DNA of 64,000 nt from an uncultured Bacteroidales bacterium. Its GTDB lineage: Bacteria > Bacteroidota > Bacteroidia > Bacteroidales > UBA932. Shown piece after piece: positions 9,258 through 19,800 of the stretch. The stretch is from contig CAJODR010000004.1 in NCBI GenBank assembly GCA_905233275.1, positions 62,001 to 126,000 of the forward strand, read 5' to 3'. Position 1 is the first letter of the stretch. Each line of letters starts with the position of its first letter. A program made the translations under genes and the position numbers. Below the pieces are notes generated by a model. The model searched no databases. It saw only the letters and a program-made list of their open reading frames with translations, and was not told the DNA's origin.

Positions 9258-10430
9258 TCAGTCCTTGAACGGCTCAAGGATGGCGGACGCCTTTCCGGAA
9301 GCGGTGAAGGCACCCATGTCGTAGGAGTTCCAGGTTTCGCTTTTGCCGGTGTATTGCTTGATGGCGTTGGCGTCCTTATAGACTGCCGGGCGCCAGCCTC
9401 CGTATACTTCCGGCTCCCAGTAGAATACGCCTGCACAGCAGTCCAGGGCCTTTACCCTGGTGAGGAAGTCCTGGATTATTGTCTTGCCGGTGGTGGGATC
9501 CGACGCCTTGACGCCGATCTCGGAGACCATGACCTTGACGCCGTACTTGCTGCCGAGAGCCTTGACGCGGGTGGCGGCGGTTTCATTGCCCCATTCCCAG
9601 GTCTTGTCCTTGATTACCTGCGGATAGTGCGAGAGGGCGATCATGTCGAACTTGAGGCCCGCATTCTTCATTGCGGTGAACCACCAGTCGTTGTCGTCGT
9701 ATGCGTTGTTGAGGTGCGGCATCACGAGGGCTTTCGGGAATATGGCCTTGACGGCATTGTACCCCGCCATATAGAGTTTGGTGAAATTGGCGTATCCGCC
9801 GGAAATATTGCCGCTGGAATTCCACAGCTGCCCGGTCGGCCAGAGCATGCCGTTGCGCGTCTCGTTGCCGATCTGCACCCAGACGGGGCTGACATCTTTG
9901 GCTTTGAGGGCATTAAGCACCTCGGTAGTAAAGTCGCCCACGTGCTTCGCCATCTTGTCGATATCGCCGGAATCGCCTTTCCACGCCTCCGGAATCCCCT
10001 GCCTCGACGGATCGGTGAAGAAGTCGCTGTAGTGGAAGTCCACCATCACCGGCAGACCGGCCTCCGTGGCCCTTTTCGCAAGCGCGACCATATCGTCCTT
10101 GCCGCTCCAGCCATTGTAGGGATTGACCCATACGCGAAGGCGAATGGCGTTGACCCCCGTCTCCTTCAGCACGCTGTAAATATCCGCATTCGTCCCGTCG
10201 GCGAGCTTGAACTTCTTGCCGTCGTTTTCCATCTCGGACACCCAGCTGATATCAGCGCCAGTGGCGAATGCCGGTGCCTCAATCGTGGTCCCCGGATTAT
10301 CCTCGGGTTTTTCCGGTTCGTCCGGTGTGTCGGGCTTGTCAATAGGGATTACTATCGGTTCATTAGGTTCGTCGGAACACATGCCGGCCGTAAGAAACAG
10401 CGTGGCGGCGATAAGGATAAAGCGGTGCAT
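9258..10430 (-). CDS. Arabinogalactan endo-beta-1,4-galactanase, GH53
   Basis: FATGADISWVSEMENDGKKF, GVNAIRLRVWVNPYNGWSGKDD, VWVQIGNETRNGMLWPTG, EIGVK; signal/lipoprotein-like N-terminus at MHRFILIAATLFLTAGMC (the ORF-track start is further upstream). Confidence 0.9.
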   Translation of the reverse strand: MHRFILIAATLFLTAGMCSDEPNEPIVIPIDKPDTPDEPEKPEDNPGTTIEAPAFATGADISWVSEMENDGKKFKLADGTNADIYSVLKETGVNAIRLRVWVNPYNGWSGKDDMVALAKRATEAGLPVMVDFHYSDFFTDPSRQGIPEAWKGDSGDIDKMAKHVGDFTTEVLNALKAKDVSPVWVQIGNETRNGMLWPTGQLWNSSGNISGGYANFTKLYMAGYNAVKAIFPKALVMPHLNNAYDDNDWWFTAMKNAGLKFDMIALSHYPQVIKDKTWEWGNETAATRVKALGSKYGVKVMVSEIGVKASDPTTGKTIIQDFLTRVKALDCCAGVFYWEPEVYGGWRPAVYKDANAIKQYTGKSETWNSYDMGAFTASGKASAILEPFKD

Positions 10431-10465
10431 GATAATTCGTTTAATAGTCTGCAAATTTAACAAAA

Positions 10466-10497
10466 TTTGCCAATATTCCGAAAAAGCTATATCTTTG
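10466..10497 (+). promoter_or_regulatory. Bacteroidetes-type promoter for tmRNA
   Basis: TTTG (10466-10469), 20 nt spacer, TATCTTTG (10490-10497); tmRNA 5' end about 12 nt downstream. Confidence 0.75.
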
Positions 10498-10509
10498 CGC
10501 CCACTATCC

Positions 10510-10908
10510 GGGGATGTACTGGTTTTGACAGCGTTGACGCGGACAGTAAGCACGCCGGGCGTCGGGACCTTGCCCGTTAATCCCAGATCCCAAACTACAG
10601 TTGCCAACCGCAACAATTTTGCACTCGCTGCTTAATCTGGCTCAGCCGATTAGCTTAATCCGGGACGCCTAGGCTGCGCCCCCGACGAGTATCCCTCGGA
10701 ATTTCCGCCCGTTATCTTCCGGCCCAGGGGTATCATCAAGAACGGGATGCACCGGCAGACTCCTTTAAAGCCGGCCAAGACCCCAAAGGATAAGGTTGTG
10801 CTCCGCCCGTCATCCGGCAGTCCCCTCCCGACAATCAAAGGATGAATAAGCGTGTAGAAAGCTGCCTGTAGCGGCGTTTGGACGGCGGTTCGACTCCGCC
10901 CATCTCCA
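10510..10908 (+). ncRNA. ssrA: Transfer-messenger RNA (tmRNA)
   Basis: 5' GGGGATGTACTGGTTTTGACAGC and 3' GGTTCGACTCCGCCCATCTCCA form the tRNA-like domain; tag ORF GCC AAC CGC AAC AAT TTT GCA CTC GCT GCT TAA (ANRNNFALAA). Confidence 0.95.
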
Positions 10909-10909
10909 C

Positions 10910-10939
10910 AAAAAGAGTCCCCGGCCGGGGACTCTTTTT
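10910..10939 (+). terminator. Intrinsic terminator after tmRNA
   Basis: AAAAAGAGTCCCCGG/CCGGGGACTCTTTTT perfect inverted repeat ending in a T run. Confidence 0.8.
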
Positions 10940-11119
10940 GTGGAGATAAATGTCTACCGACAGGCAGGGGACCTAATTCCCCTGCAACCCTTTGGCCCAC
11001 ACTGGCTTACACCACACTACCGTCGGCTCGCGACAGTCCCTTATTTGTGGACGGAGCCTTGAAAAACAGCTGTTTGTCCACAAAAGATGCCTGTTTTGTG
11101 GACAGAAGGGCATTGACGA

Positions 11120-11919
11120 CTACAGGATGAGCAGGGGGGTGGGGATGCCGCGGGGGAGGATGCGGAGGGAGGTGGTAGGGACGTCGGAAGAGGAGACACC
11201 AGATACGGCGGCGAGGGCGGCGGAGGCGGTGTTGTAGGCGAGGGTGGGGGTGTTGTTTTCGGCGGAGAGGTGGCAGAGGAAGATGTTGCGGAGGCCGGGG
11301 TGCCAGAAGGAGTGGATGGCGGCGGCGCAGTCTGGCCGGCGTCGCGGAAGATGCGCTGTTTGAGCTCAGGGGGGTAGCTGCCGCCGAGGAGCATGTCGAT
11401 GTCGTAGTTGGATTCGATGACGACGGTGTCGGCCTGGCGGGAGAACTCCATGGCTTCTTTGGGGACGCTGCCGAGGTCGGTCATGAGGACGAAACGGTGG
11501 TCACCGAGAGTGATGGCGTAGCCGACGGTGTCACCGGCATCGTGGGAGACCTGGAAGTAGCGGGCGGAGATGCCGGGGGCGACTTCGTTCCATTTGCCTT
11601 TTGCGAGGACGCGACGGCAGGGGGCGATATGCTCAGCCGTGGCGAAATGAGTGGACAGAATCACGTGCTGCCGATCTGTAGCCCAGACCGGGAGTGAAAG
11701 GCGTTTGCAGTATGCGCCGAGATGGCGAATGTGATCGAGGTGCTCATGCGTCACAAGCACACCTGCTATGCGATCGAGACCGATTCCGTACTGTTCCAAG
11801 ACAGTTTTCATCTTCCGGACGCTGACACCTGCGTCGATGAGGACTGCTTTGCCCGAGGGCCCCTCGAGGTAGTAGCAGTTGCCGCAACTGCCGGAAGTGA
11901 AACTGAGAAACCTGGCCAT
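11120..11919 (-). pseudogene. MBL-fold metallohydrolase (YycJ/WalJ-like), frameshifted near 11330
   Basis: N-terminal MARFLSFTSGSCGNCYYLEGPSGKAVLIDAGVSVRKMK...LVTHEHLDHIRH. After LKQRIFRDAGQ the annotated frame becomes Pro/Ser junk, while another frame reads DCAAAIHSFWHPGLRNIFLCHLSAENNTPTLAYNTASAALAAVSG...LLIL*. Confidence 0.8.
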
Positions 11920-13910
11920 TACTGCTGAAGCGAATCTTTTTCACAGTAACGGGCAATGACGCTGTAGGAATCCTCCTCGCCCAGCTCACCGGCACGGGAG
12001 AGGTCTATGCAGCCTTTTTCCTTGTCCTTTAAATAAATTAGCACCAGCCCGCGGTTGAAATATGCGTCTGCAAGAGCGGGATAAAGATTGATCGCCTTCG
12101 TGTAGTACTCTATCGCCTCAATATAGGCAGACGACAGCACCGACAGGTTGCCGAGACCATACTGAATCCACGGGATATCCGGGAGAATAGCCTCGGCCGC
12201 CTTCAGGTCCTCGATCGCCTCGGAATAGTCATACGTCCGCACCACCTTGTCGCTGACACGGGCGCGCGTGCGGCCTTTTTCGTCGAGAGACAGGGACTGG
12301 ACATTGCTCTCCATTGAGGAGATGAATTCGATCATTTCGGAGCGGAGGGCGGCCCTGTTCATCAGATAAAACGCCTTGTAATAAGGCTCGTATGCATCGG
12401 AAGGCGGAGCGTCAATCGCGGAAGAATATTCGTTGAGGGCGGAACTGTACTGCTTCTTTTCCAGATCGTCCAGGGCCGCTACAAAGTGCTTCATGGCCTC
12501 GGAATCTATCGTCATTCCTCCCGGAAGAATCGGATCGTCCTGAGAAGAAAGCCCCTTTGAAGTCACGCTGACAGGGACGGGCAGCTGGTCGAGAAAACGG
12601 TCAACCAAAGGATTCTCGTAACGGGTCCTGAGGGCGACCGAAGCATTGTCCCTCTCGAGGCTGAAGCGGAACTTGTAGAGCGGCTTGAGCCGAACGTCGA
12701 CGTCGCGGTACTGAAGCATCTCGTTGTCGAAATCATGACGCGCGAAATCGGCATCCAGCGCCAGCAGGCGGTCGAATGTGCCTGTAGTGTCCGCGAGGGA
12801 TGCACCTCCGGCGGCATTTCTGGCCCGATACTCCTTGACCTTTTCCTCCGCAATGGCGTAGTCCCGCCTGGAAGCCCTGGTCTGCCCCAGCTTCAGCTCC
12901 ACCCAGGAGCGATTGAGGTACGCCTTGGCGAAATCCGGATACAGCTCGATCGCCTTGGAATAATCGTCCAGGGCATCCTCCCAATGCTCCATTGCGAGGA
13001 ATATGGCCGCGCGGTTGTAGTACGCGAGGACATTGCCCTGATTGATAGCGATGACGCGGTCCATGTCGTCGAGAGCCTGGTCCAACTCCCCTACCCTGGC
13101 GTAGATGAGGCTGCGGTTGTAGAGCGTGAGCGCATTGCCGGGCTCGAGCTCGAGGACGCGGTTGAGGTCGGCCATCGCCTCGTTGAGATTGTCCTTTTCA
13201 TAATAAAGAAGCGCCCTGTTGAAATACGCCAGTGAATTGAGCGAATCCAACGAAATCGCCTGGTCGAGGTCGGCAATAGCGAGATCGTACCGCTGCTGCT
13301 GGGCATAAAGGCGTCCCCGGCGGACGAATCCCTCCGGATCGAAGCGGTCCAGCTTGATCGCCCGGTTGTAGTCGTCCAGCGCCTTCAAAGTATCCCCGAG
13401 GAACAGGTGCGACGCTCCCCTATTATCCCGCGGCTCCTTACGGATATACTTGTCGAAGTCCTTTACCGCCTCCTCGAAGCGCTGCGAGAGGAAGTAGGTA
13501 ACACCCCTTGTAAAGTACAGGCCGATATAGCCCGGCCTGAGCGAAATCGCCCTCTCAAGGTCTCCCAGGGCCTCATCGTAGCGCTCAAACCGACCATACG
13601 TAATAGCCCTGTAATGGTATCCGGAAGTGAATACCGGATTGATCTTCACGGACTTGTCGAAGTCGCGGTGGGCGCCGCGGATGTCGCCGAGATTGTACTT
13701 TGCGATACCCCGGTAGAAGTATGTCACGTGGTCCGTGGTATCGAGCATCGCGAGGATATTGAAATTGTCAATGGCCTCCTTGTACTTGCCGTCGTTGAGG
13801 GCCATGATGCCGGCGCGGGTGAAATGGTCCTTGTCATACTGGGCCCGCGCAGGGACCAGCAGCATGAGGAGGAATGCCGCCGCCGTGAAAAATTTCCGAA
13901 TATCCGTCAA
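11919..13910 (-). CDS. Tetratricopeptide-repeat protein with signal peptide
   Basis: 663 aa; many tandem TPR units (AYFNRALLYYEKDNLNEAMADLNRVLELEPGNA). Confidence 0.88.
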   Translation of the reverse strand: MTDIRKFFTAAAFLLMLLVPARAQYDKDHFTRAGIMALNDGKYKEAIDNFNILAMLDTTDHVTYFYRGIAKYNLGDIRGAHRDFDKSVKINPVFTSGYHYRAITYGRFERYDEALGDLERAISLRPGYIGLYFTRGVTYFLSQRFEEAVKDFDKYIRKEPRDNRGASHLFLGDTLKALDDYNRAIKLDRFDPEGFVRRGRLYAQQQRYDLAIADLDQAISLDSLNSLAYFNRALLYYEKDNLNEAMADLNRVLELEPGNALTLYNRSLIYARVGELDQALDDMDRVIAINQGNVLAYYNRAAIFLAMEHWEDALDDYSKAIELYPDFAKAYLNRSWVELKLGQTRASRRDYAIAEEKVKEYRARNAAGGASLADTTGTFDRLLALDADFARHDFDNEMLQYRDVDVRLKPLYKFRFSLERDNASVALRTRYENPLVDRFLDQLPVPVSVTSKGLSSQDDPILPGGMTIDSEAMKHFVAALDDLEKKQYSSALNEYSSAIDAPPSDAYEPYYKAFYLMNRAALRSEMIEFISSMESNVQSLSLDEKGRTRARVSDKVVRTYDYSEAIEDLKAAEAILPDIPWIQYGLGNLSVLSSAYIEAIEYYTKAINLYPALADAYFNRGLVLIYLKDKEKGCIDLSRAGELGEEDSYSVIARYCEKDSLQQ

Positions 13911-13953
13911 AATGCCTATTTTTGTAAGTTAATAGCAAAGATAAACATTTATC

Positions 13954-14952
13954 GTGCCTCTCCGAAGGGTTTTTCAAAATATTTTCATCGCAGCCGCGTT
14001 TCTCCTTGCTTCCGCCGGGGCTTCAGCCCAGGTGAGCTACACCATCAGCACCCGCAACGGAGTATCCCGCATCCGCGAATCCCAGCTCAGCGACGACATC
14101 GAATTCCTGAGCGGAGAGCGCTGCGCCGGCCGCAAGACAGGCACACAGGGCAACTTCGTGGCCGCCGCGATGATAAGTTCCCGCTTCTCCTCCCTCGGCA
14201 TGAAGCCTTTCGGCGAATCCTTCACCCTCACTTTCGAGACATCGGAAGGCTCGTCGGGGCGCAATATCGCCGGCTTTTTCCCCGGCAGCGGTGACGGGTA
14301 CGTCATCGTCGGCGCCTCATTCGACGGACTCGGCGTATTCGACGGCACCCTCTACCCGGGGGCGGACTGCAACGCTTCCGGAGTCTCCGCCATGCTCGCC
14401 ATCGGCGAAGCCATTCACTACATGAATTCCCTCGGCAGGACTTTCTCGCGCAATATCATACTCGTCGCCTTCGACGCCAGACAGCTCAACCTGGCGGGCT
14501 CGGGGGCCTTCATGAAGGTGCTCGCCGACGGCCGTCTCGTCAATCCGGTAAGCGGCAAAACAGTCCTCCCCCGCGACGTCTCCCTCATGGTCAACCTCGA
14601 CCAGCTGGGCTCCGTCACGGTGCCATTCGGCAGCCGGCCGGACTACCTGATAATGCTCTCCGCAGGCACCGACGGCTCGTCCCGCTCCGCACTCCTCTCC
14701 GCCAACCGGGAGGACGGGACGGGGCTCGACATCGCATTCGACTACTACGGGAGCAAGGACTTCACGAGGCTGTTTTTCACGCGGATATGCGACCAGAGGG
14801 CATTCCTCGAGAGCGGCATCCGTTCGGTGATGTTCACCTCCGGCATCACCCTCAACAACAACAAATCCACCGACACACTTTCAACAATAGATATCCCCAC
14901 CCTCCGCAAGAGGGTCGTACTCATATACTACTGGCTGAGCCGATACATATAA
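13954..14952 (+). CDS. M28-family peptidase-like exported protein
   Basis: 332 aa; signal peptide, GERCAGRKTGTQGN, YVIVGASFDGLGV..YPGADCNASGVSAMLAIGEA, ILVAFDARQLNLAGSGAF. Confidence 0.75.
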   Translation: MPLRRVFQNIFIAAAFLLASAGASAQVSYTISTRNGVSRIRESQLSDDIEFLSGERCAGRKTGTQGNFVAAAMISSRFSSLGMKPFGESFTLTFETSEGSSGRNIAGFFPGSGDGYVIVGASFDGLGVFDGTLYPGADCNASGVSAMLAIGEAIHYMNSLGRTFSRNIILVAFDARQLNLAGSGAFMKVLADGRLVNPVSGKTVLPRDVSLMVNLDQLGSVTVPFGSRPDYLIMLSAGTDGSSRSALLSANREDGTGLDIAFDYYGSKDFTRLFFTRICDQRAFLESGIRSVMFTSGITLNNNKSTDTLSTIDIPTLRKRVVLIYYWLSRYI

Positions 14953-14953
14953 T

Positions 14954-16804
14954 ATGAAAGAATTCTTCAGACTGCTTCGCGAATACGTGTCGCCCTACAA
15001 GAAATACGTAGGGTGGTCCGTAGTGCTGAACATACTTTCCGCGGTATTCAACGTGTTCTCGTTCTCCTTCATCATCCCGATGCTCAACATCCTCTTCGGG
15101 CTGGAGACCCAGGTGTACGAATTCATCCCCTGGGGCAGCGCGGGATACAGTTTCAAGGAGCTCCTGATCAACAACGCCTACTGGTACGTCGGCGACTTCA
15201 TCGCCCGCCACGGTGCGATCAACACGCTGTTCATGCTATCCGGACTAGTCGCTTTCATGACGCTCCTCAAGACCGCCTGCTACTTCGGCTCCAGCGCGGT
15301 CATGGTCCCGATCCGCACCGGCGTCGTCAAGGACATCCGCCTCAAGGTTTACAACAAGATTCTCGCACTCCCGATCGGATTCTTCTCGCAGGAGCGCAAG
15401 GGTGACATCATCGCGAGGATGTCCGGCGATGTCAATGAGGTCGAGACGTCCATCACCTCCTCCATCGACCTCCTCGTCAAGAACCCGATTCTCATCATCA
15501 TCTATTTCGGTACGCTGCTGTATATCAGCCCGTCCCTGACTCTGTTCACGGTGATATTCGCCCCCATATTCATCTGGATCATGGGTGTGATCGGAAGGAC
15601 CCTCAAGCGCAAGTCCCTCGAGGCCCAGAGCCTCTGGAGCGACACCATGGCGCAGGTCGAGGAGACCCTCGGCGGCCTCCGCGTCGTCAAGGCCTTCAAC
15701 GCCGAAAAGAAGATGTCCTCCCGCTTCGAGGGCGTCACCGATTCGATGAAGAAAAAGACCGCCCGCGTATTTCTGCGCCAGGTTCTTGCCCACCCCGTGA
15801 GCGAATTTCTCGGCACTGTGATGATTGTCATCGTGCTCTGCTTCGGCGGTGCGCTCATTCTCCGCGGGAAGGGATTCCTCGGAGAGGATTTCATCGACGC
15901 TCCGACATTCATCTTCTTCATGGTGATCCTCTACAGCGTCATCGCCCCGATCAAGGAGCTCGCCAAGGCCATCTACGCCATTCCGAAAGGCCTCGCCTCC
16001 ATGGAGCGAATCAACAAGATCCTCGACGCCGTCAACACCATCCAGGATCCCGCCGAGCCGCTTGAGACCGGCGAATTCACCGACAGCATCCGCTTCGAAA
16101 ATGTCTCCTTCACCTACGAGGACGGCAAGAACGTGCTCACCGGCATCGACCTCACCATCAAGAAGGGCAAGATGGTCGCCATAGTCGGCGAATCCGGTGC
16201 CGGCAAATCCACCCTCGTCGACCTGATTCCCCGCTTCTACGACGTTACGGAGGGGCGGATACTCATCGACGGCAAGGACATAAGGAGCCTGCGCGTAAAG
16301 GATCTGCGCGAGCTCATGGGCAATGTCAACCAGGATCCCATCCTGTTCAACGATTCAGTTTACGGCAATATAGCATTCGGCGTCGAGAACGCCTCCATGG
16401 AGAGTGTCCGGGAGGCCGCAAGGATAGCCAATGCCGAAGAATTCATTCTCGAGAAGGAAGAAGGTTACGACTCCAACATCGGAGACCGCGGCGTCAAGCT
16501 TTCCGGCGGCCAGCGCCAGAGACTGTCCATCGCCCGCGCCATTCTCAAGAATCCTCCCATCCTCATCCTCGACGAGGCCACGGCGTCGCTCGACACCCAG
16601 TCCGAGCGCATCGTCCAGGAGGCCCTCGACCGCCTGATGTCGTCGAGGACCACCATCGCCATCGCTCACCGTCTGTCGACCGTCAGGAACGCCGACGAGA
16701 TCATCGTCCTCCACGAGGGACGCATCGTCGAACGCGGCCGGCACGAGGAGCTCATCGCCCTTGGAGGCTACTACAAACGACTTTATGACATGCAGAGCCT
16801 GTAA
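14954..16804 (+). CDS. ABC transporter, fused permease and ATPase (MsbA-like)
   Basis: 616 aa; TM domain plus Walker A GESGAGKST, signature KLSGGQRQRLSIARA, Walker B ILILDEATASLD. Confidence 0.93.
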   Translation: MKEFFRLLREYVSPYKKYVGWSVVLNILSAVFNVFSFSFIIPMLNILFGLETQVYEFIPWGSAGYSFKELLINNAYWYVGDFIARHGAINTLFMLSGLVAFMTLLKTACYFGSSAVMVPIRTGVVKDIRLKVYNKILALPIGFFSQERKGDIIARMSGDVNEVETSITSSIDLLVKNPILIIIYFGTLLYISPSLTLFTVIFAPIFIWIMGVIGRTLKRKSLEAQSLWSDTMAQVEETLGGLRVVKAFNAEKKMSSRFEGVTDSMKKKTARVFLRQVLAHPVSEFLGTVMIVIVLCFGGALILRGKGFLGEDFIDAPTFIFFMVILYSVIAPIKELAKAIYAIPKGLASMERINKILDAVNTIQDPAEPLETGEFTDSIRFENVSFTYEDGKNVLTGIDLTIKKGKMVAIVGESGAGKSTLVDLIPRFYDVTEGRILIDGKDIRSLRVKDLRELMGNVNQDPILFNDSVYGNIAFGVENASMESVREAARIANAEEFILEKEEGYDSNIGDRGVKLSGGQRQRLSIARAILKNPPILILDEATASLDTQSERIVQEALDRLMSSRTTIAIAHRLSTVRNADEIIVLHEGRIVERGRHEELIALGGYYKRLYDMQSL

Positions 16805-19800
16805 TGAGACGGTTATTGACTTCAGTATTCGCCCTCGTCGCCGCTGCCGCACTTCCGGTCGCGGCCCAGCAGCTTTCCACGGGGGATTTCAAGGCGGCGA
16901 CCGATTCGCTGAAAGCCCGGATGTACCGGAAGACCCTCGTAAAGACTGACCTCAAACTGACCAAGGTGATTCTCCGGCAGGATGATTCGCTGGAGCTGTA
17001 CTTCAACCAGAATCTTGCGGATTATCCCTGGCGTAAAGAGCACGTGGAGCTGCTCGAAAAGACATTCCACACGCTCTCGCCGGCGGCTTACCGCAGCAAG
17101 GGAATCGCCGCGGTGTATGCCAAGAAGGAGAATCTGAAGACTCTCATAATGCCGGATCTCAGCAACGACGGGCAGCCGGTTTCGGACCAGTTCCGCGTCT
17201 CGGATCCGCGCTACAAGGGCACGCCGCTCGTCTCCCGCGTCGGCGAAGACCGCTACAACAGGGGCCTCAGCGGACGCTATGTCGCCCTCTGGCAGAGCCA
17301 CGGACGCTATTGGGAAGAAAAGACTTCCCGCTGGGAATGGCAACGCGCGCCTACCTTCACCACGGTGGAGGACATGTACACGCAGAGCTATGTGCTGCCT
17401 TTCCTTATTCCAATGCTGGAGAATGCAGGGGCTATTGTCATGACTCCCCGCGAGAGAGATACGCAGCGCCTCGAAGTCGTCGCGGACAATGATCCTGCGT
17501 TCGAGGGCCTAAGGACCGGACTCATTCGCCGAAGTGGCGAATACTCGGAGACAGGCTCGTGGGAAGATGCCGGGGAGGGATTCGCGGATGCGAAAAAGCA
17601 GTATGAGGGACTGGACAATCCGTTTATGATGGGTACCGCCCGGAAGAGCGCCACCATCGCGTCTTCCGATCCGCACGAGGAGAGTGTGGCGAGGTGGGAG
17701 GCGACATTCCCCGAGAGGGGCAAATATGCTGTCTACGTGTCGTACAAAACCGTCAAGGGAAGCACCCGCAGCGCACTTTATTCCGTCGAACATCTCGGCG
17801 GCAAGACGTCGTTTATCGTCAACCAGCAGATGGGCGGCAGCACCTGGATCTATCTCGGAACCTTCGAGTTTGACGGCACCGGGGCCGTGTCGCTGACCAA
17901 CCGCATTCCCGAAGACCGCACCTGGCACACCGGGGAGGTGGTTACAGCCGACGGAGTACGTTTCGGAGGCGGAATGGGCAAGTACGCCAGAGGTGAGGAA
18001 GGAGAGATTTCCGGCATGCCGGCATTCGCCGAAGGCGCGCTCTATTCAATGCTCTGGGGTGGCATGGACGAAGAAGTGACCGCCGCTCACGAGACCGAAT
18101 ATACCAACGAATACGCCAGCCGCGGCGCATGGGTAAGCCGTATGTCGGGCGGTTCTCGCATCAATCCGAAACAGGCCGGCAAGGGCATTCCGTTTGACGT
18201 GTCGCTGGCTTTCCATACCGACGCCGGAGTGTCTGCGGTCAAGGATTCCCTCATCGGGACGCTGTCGATTTACACCCTTCTCGCCGATGACAAGCAGACC
18301 CTGCCTTCCGGCGAAGACCGCCAGACGTGCCGCCAGCTCGCGGATTATGTCCAGACTCAGATCGTGAGCGACCTCCGCAAGGATTTCGACAAGAAATGGA
18401 AGCGCCGCTTCCTCTGGAACCGCTCCTACAGCGAATCCCGCACCCCGTCGTGCCCGGCGATGCTATTGGAGCTGCTCAGCCACCAGAACTTCTCCGACAT
18501 GCGTTACGGACTTGATCCGTCATTCCGCTTCGACGTGTCCAGGGCGGTGTACAAAGGCATTCTCAAGTATCTCAGCAACAGGTACGGATGCTCGTATGTG
18601 GTGCAGCCGCTTCCGGTGCATTCATTCGCGGCGGAGCTTGCGGACAGCTGTTCGGTCAAGCTCAGCTGGCTGTCAACGCCCGATCCCAAGGAGGCTACAG
18701 CCAAGGTCAGCTGCTACCGCCTCTACACGAGGATTGACGACGGGGCATTCGACGAAGGCCGCCCGATGCCTCTTATCAGCGGCAAGCGGGGCGGATGCAC
18801 GGTGGAGATTACGCGCGGGCACGTGTACAGTTTTAAGGTAGAAGCGTGCAATGACGGCGGAAGGAGCTTCCCTTCCGAGATACTCTCGGTCGGTATTCCC
18901 GAGGAGACCCCGCTCGATACTGTGCTGATTGTCAATAATTTCACCCGCGTTGCGGCTCCGGCGTGGTTTGATACGCCGCAGTATGCCGGATTCATCGAAG
19001 ATGTCGACAGCGGTGTTCCGTACATGCAGGAGATCAACTATGTAGGAAAGATGTACGACTTCCGGCGCGATGTGCCCTGGACGGATGACGACTGTCCCGG
19101 ATTCGGCGCTTCCTACACGGACAGGGCCGGTGAGATTATTCCTGGCAATACATTCGACTACCCGGTGGTCCACGGCAAGGCGCTGCTCGCGCTGGGATAT
19201 GCGTTCACCTCAACGTCCGAGGATGCATTCTCCACTGTACCGGAGGTCAGTGAAGGAATTGATATAGTGGACATTATCGCAGGCAAACAGGTCACGACGC
19301 CGCGCGGCTCGCGGTCATTCGCCGACAGGTATCAGGTATTTCCGAAGAGGCTGCGCGAAAAACTGACTGCCTATACGGCGGCAGGAGGCAACGTGTTCAT
19401 TTCCGGCGCCAGGATCGCTACCGACGTCTGGGACCATGTATACGATTCGCCGACATACAAGGGCGAAGAGGATGCCGTAAAGGCTTTCGTCACAGAGACA
19501 TTCGGATATAAGTTCCTGACGGACAATGCCACAAGGACATTCGCGATAACTCCGCTCATTCGCGGCAACATTGCATACCGCGCAAGTTTCGAGGCGGCGT
19601 CGCCGAAGATGTACCGCATTGACCGCGCCGACGGAATAGTGCCGGCTGCCGAAAGCGCATTCGCATTCCTGCGCTATGCAGACACCGGAGTCCAGGCAGC
19701 CGTCGCGTTTGAGGGTGAGAATCACAAGGCCGTTTCGATCGGCTTCCCTATTGAGACCATCCGTTCTGAAGAGAGTATCAGCACTCTTCTCGGCACAATC

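Noticed and set aside
9354-10460. 368-aa plus-strand ORF antisense to GH53
   Set aside because: Shadow ORF; no recognisable domain and overlaps a full-length GH53 gene.
10650-11000. 116-aa minus-strand ORF overlapping tmRNA
   Set aside because: The region is explained by tmRNA and its terminator.
11041-11330. Pro/Ser/Thr-rich C-terminal tail of the MBL protein as a real linker domain
   Set aside because: Another frame encodes the expected conserved C-terminus, so the tail is a frameshift product.
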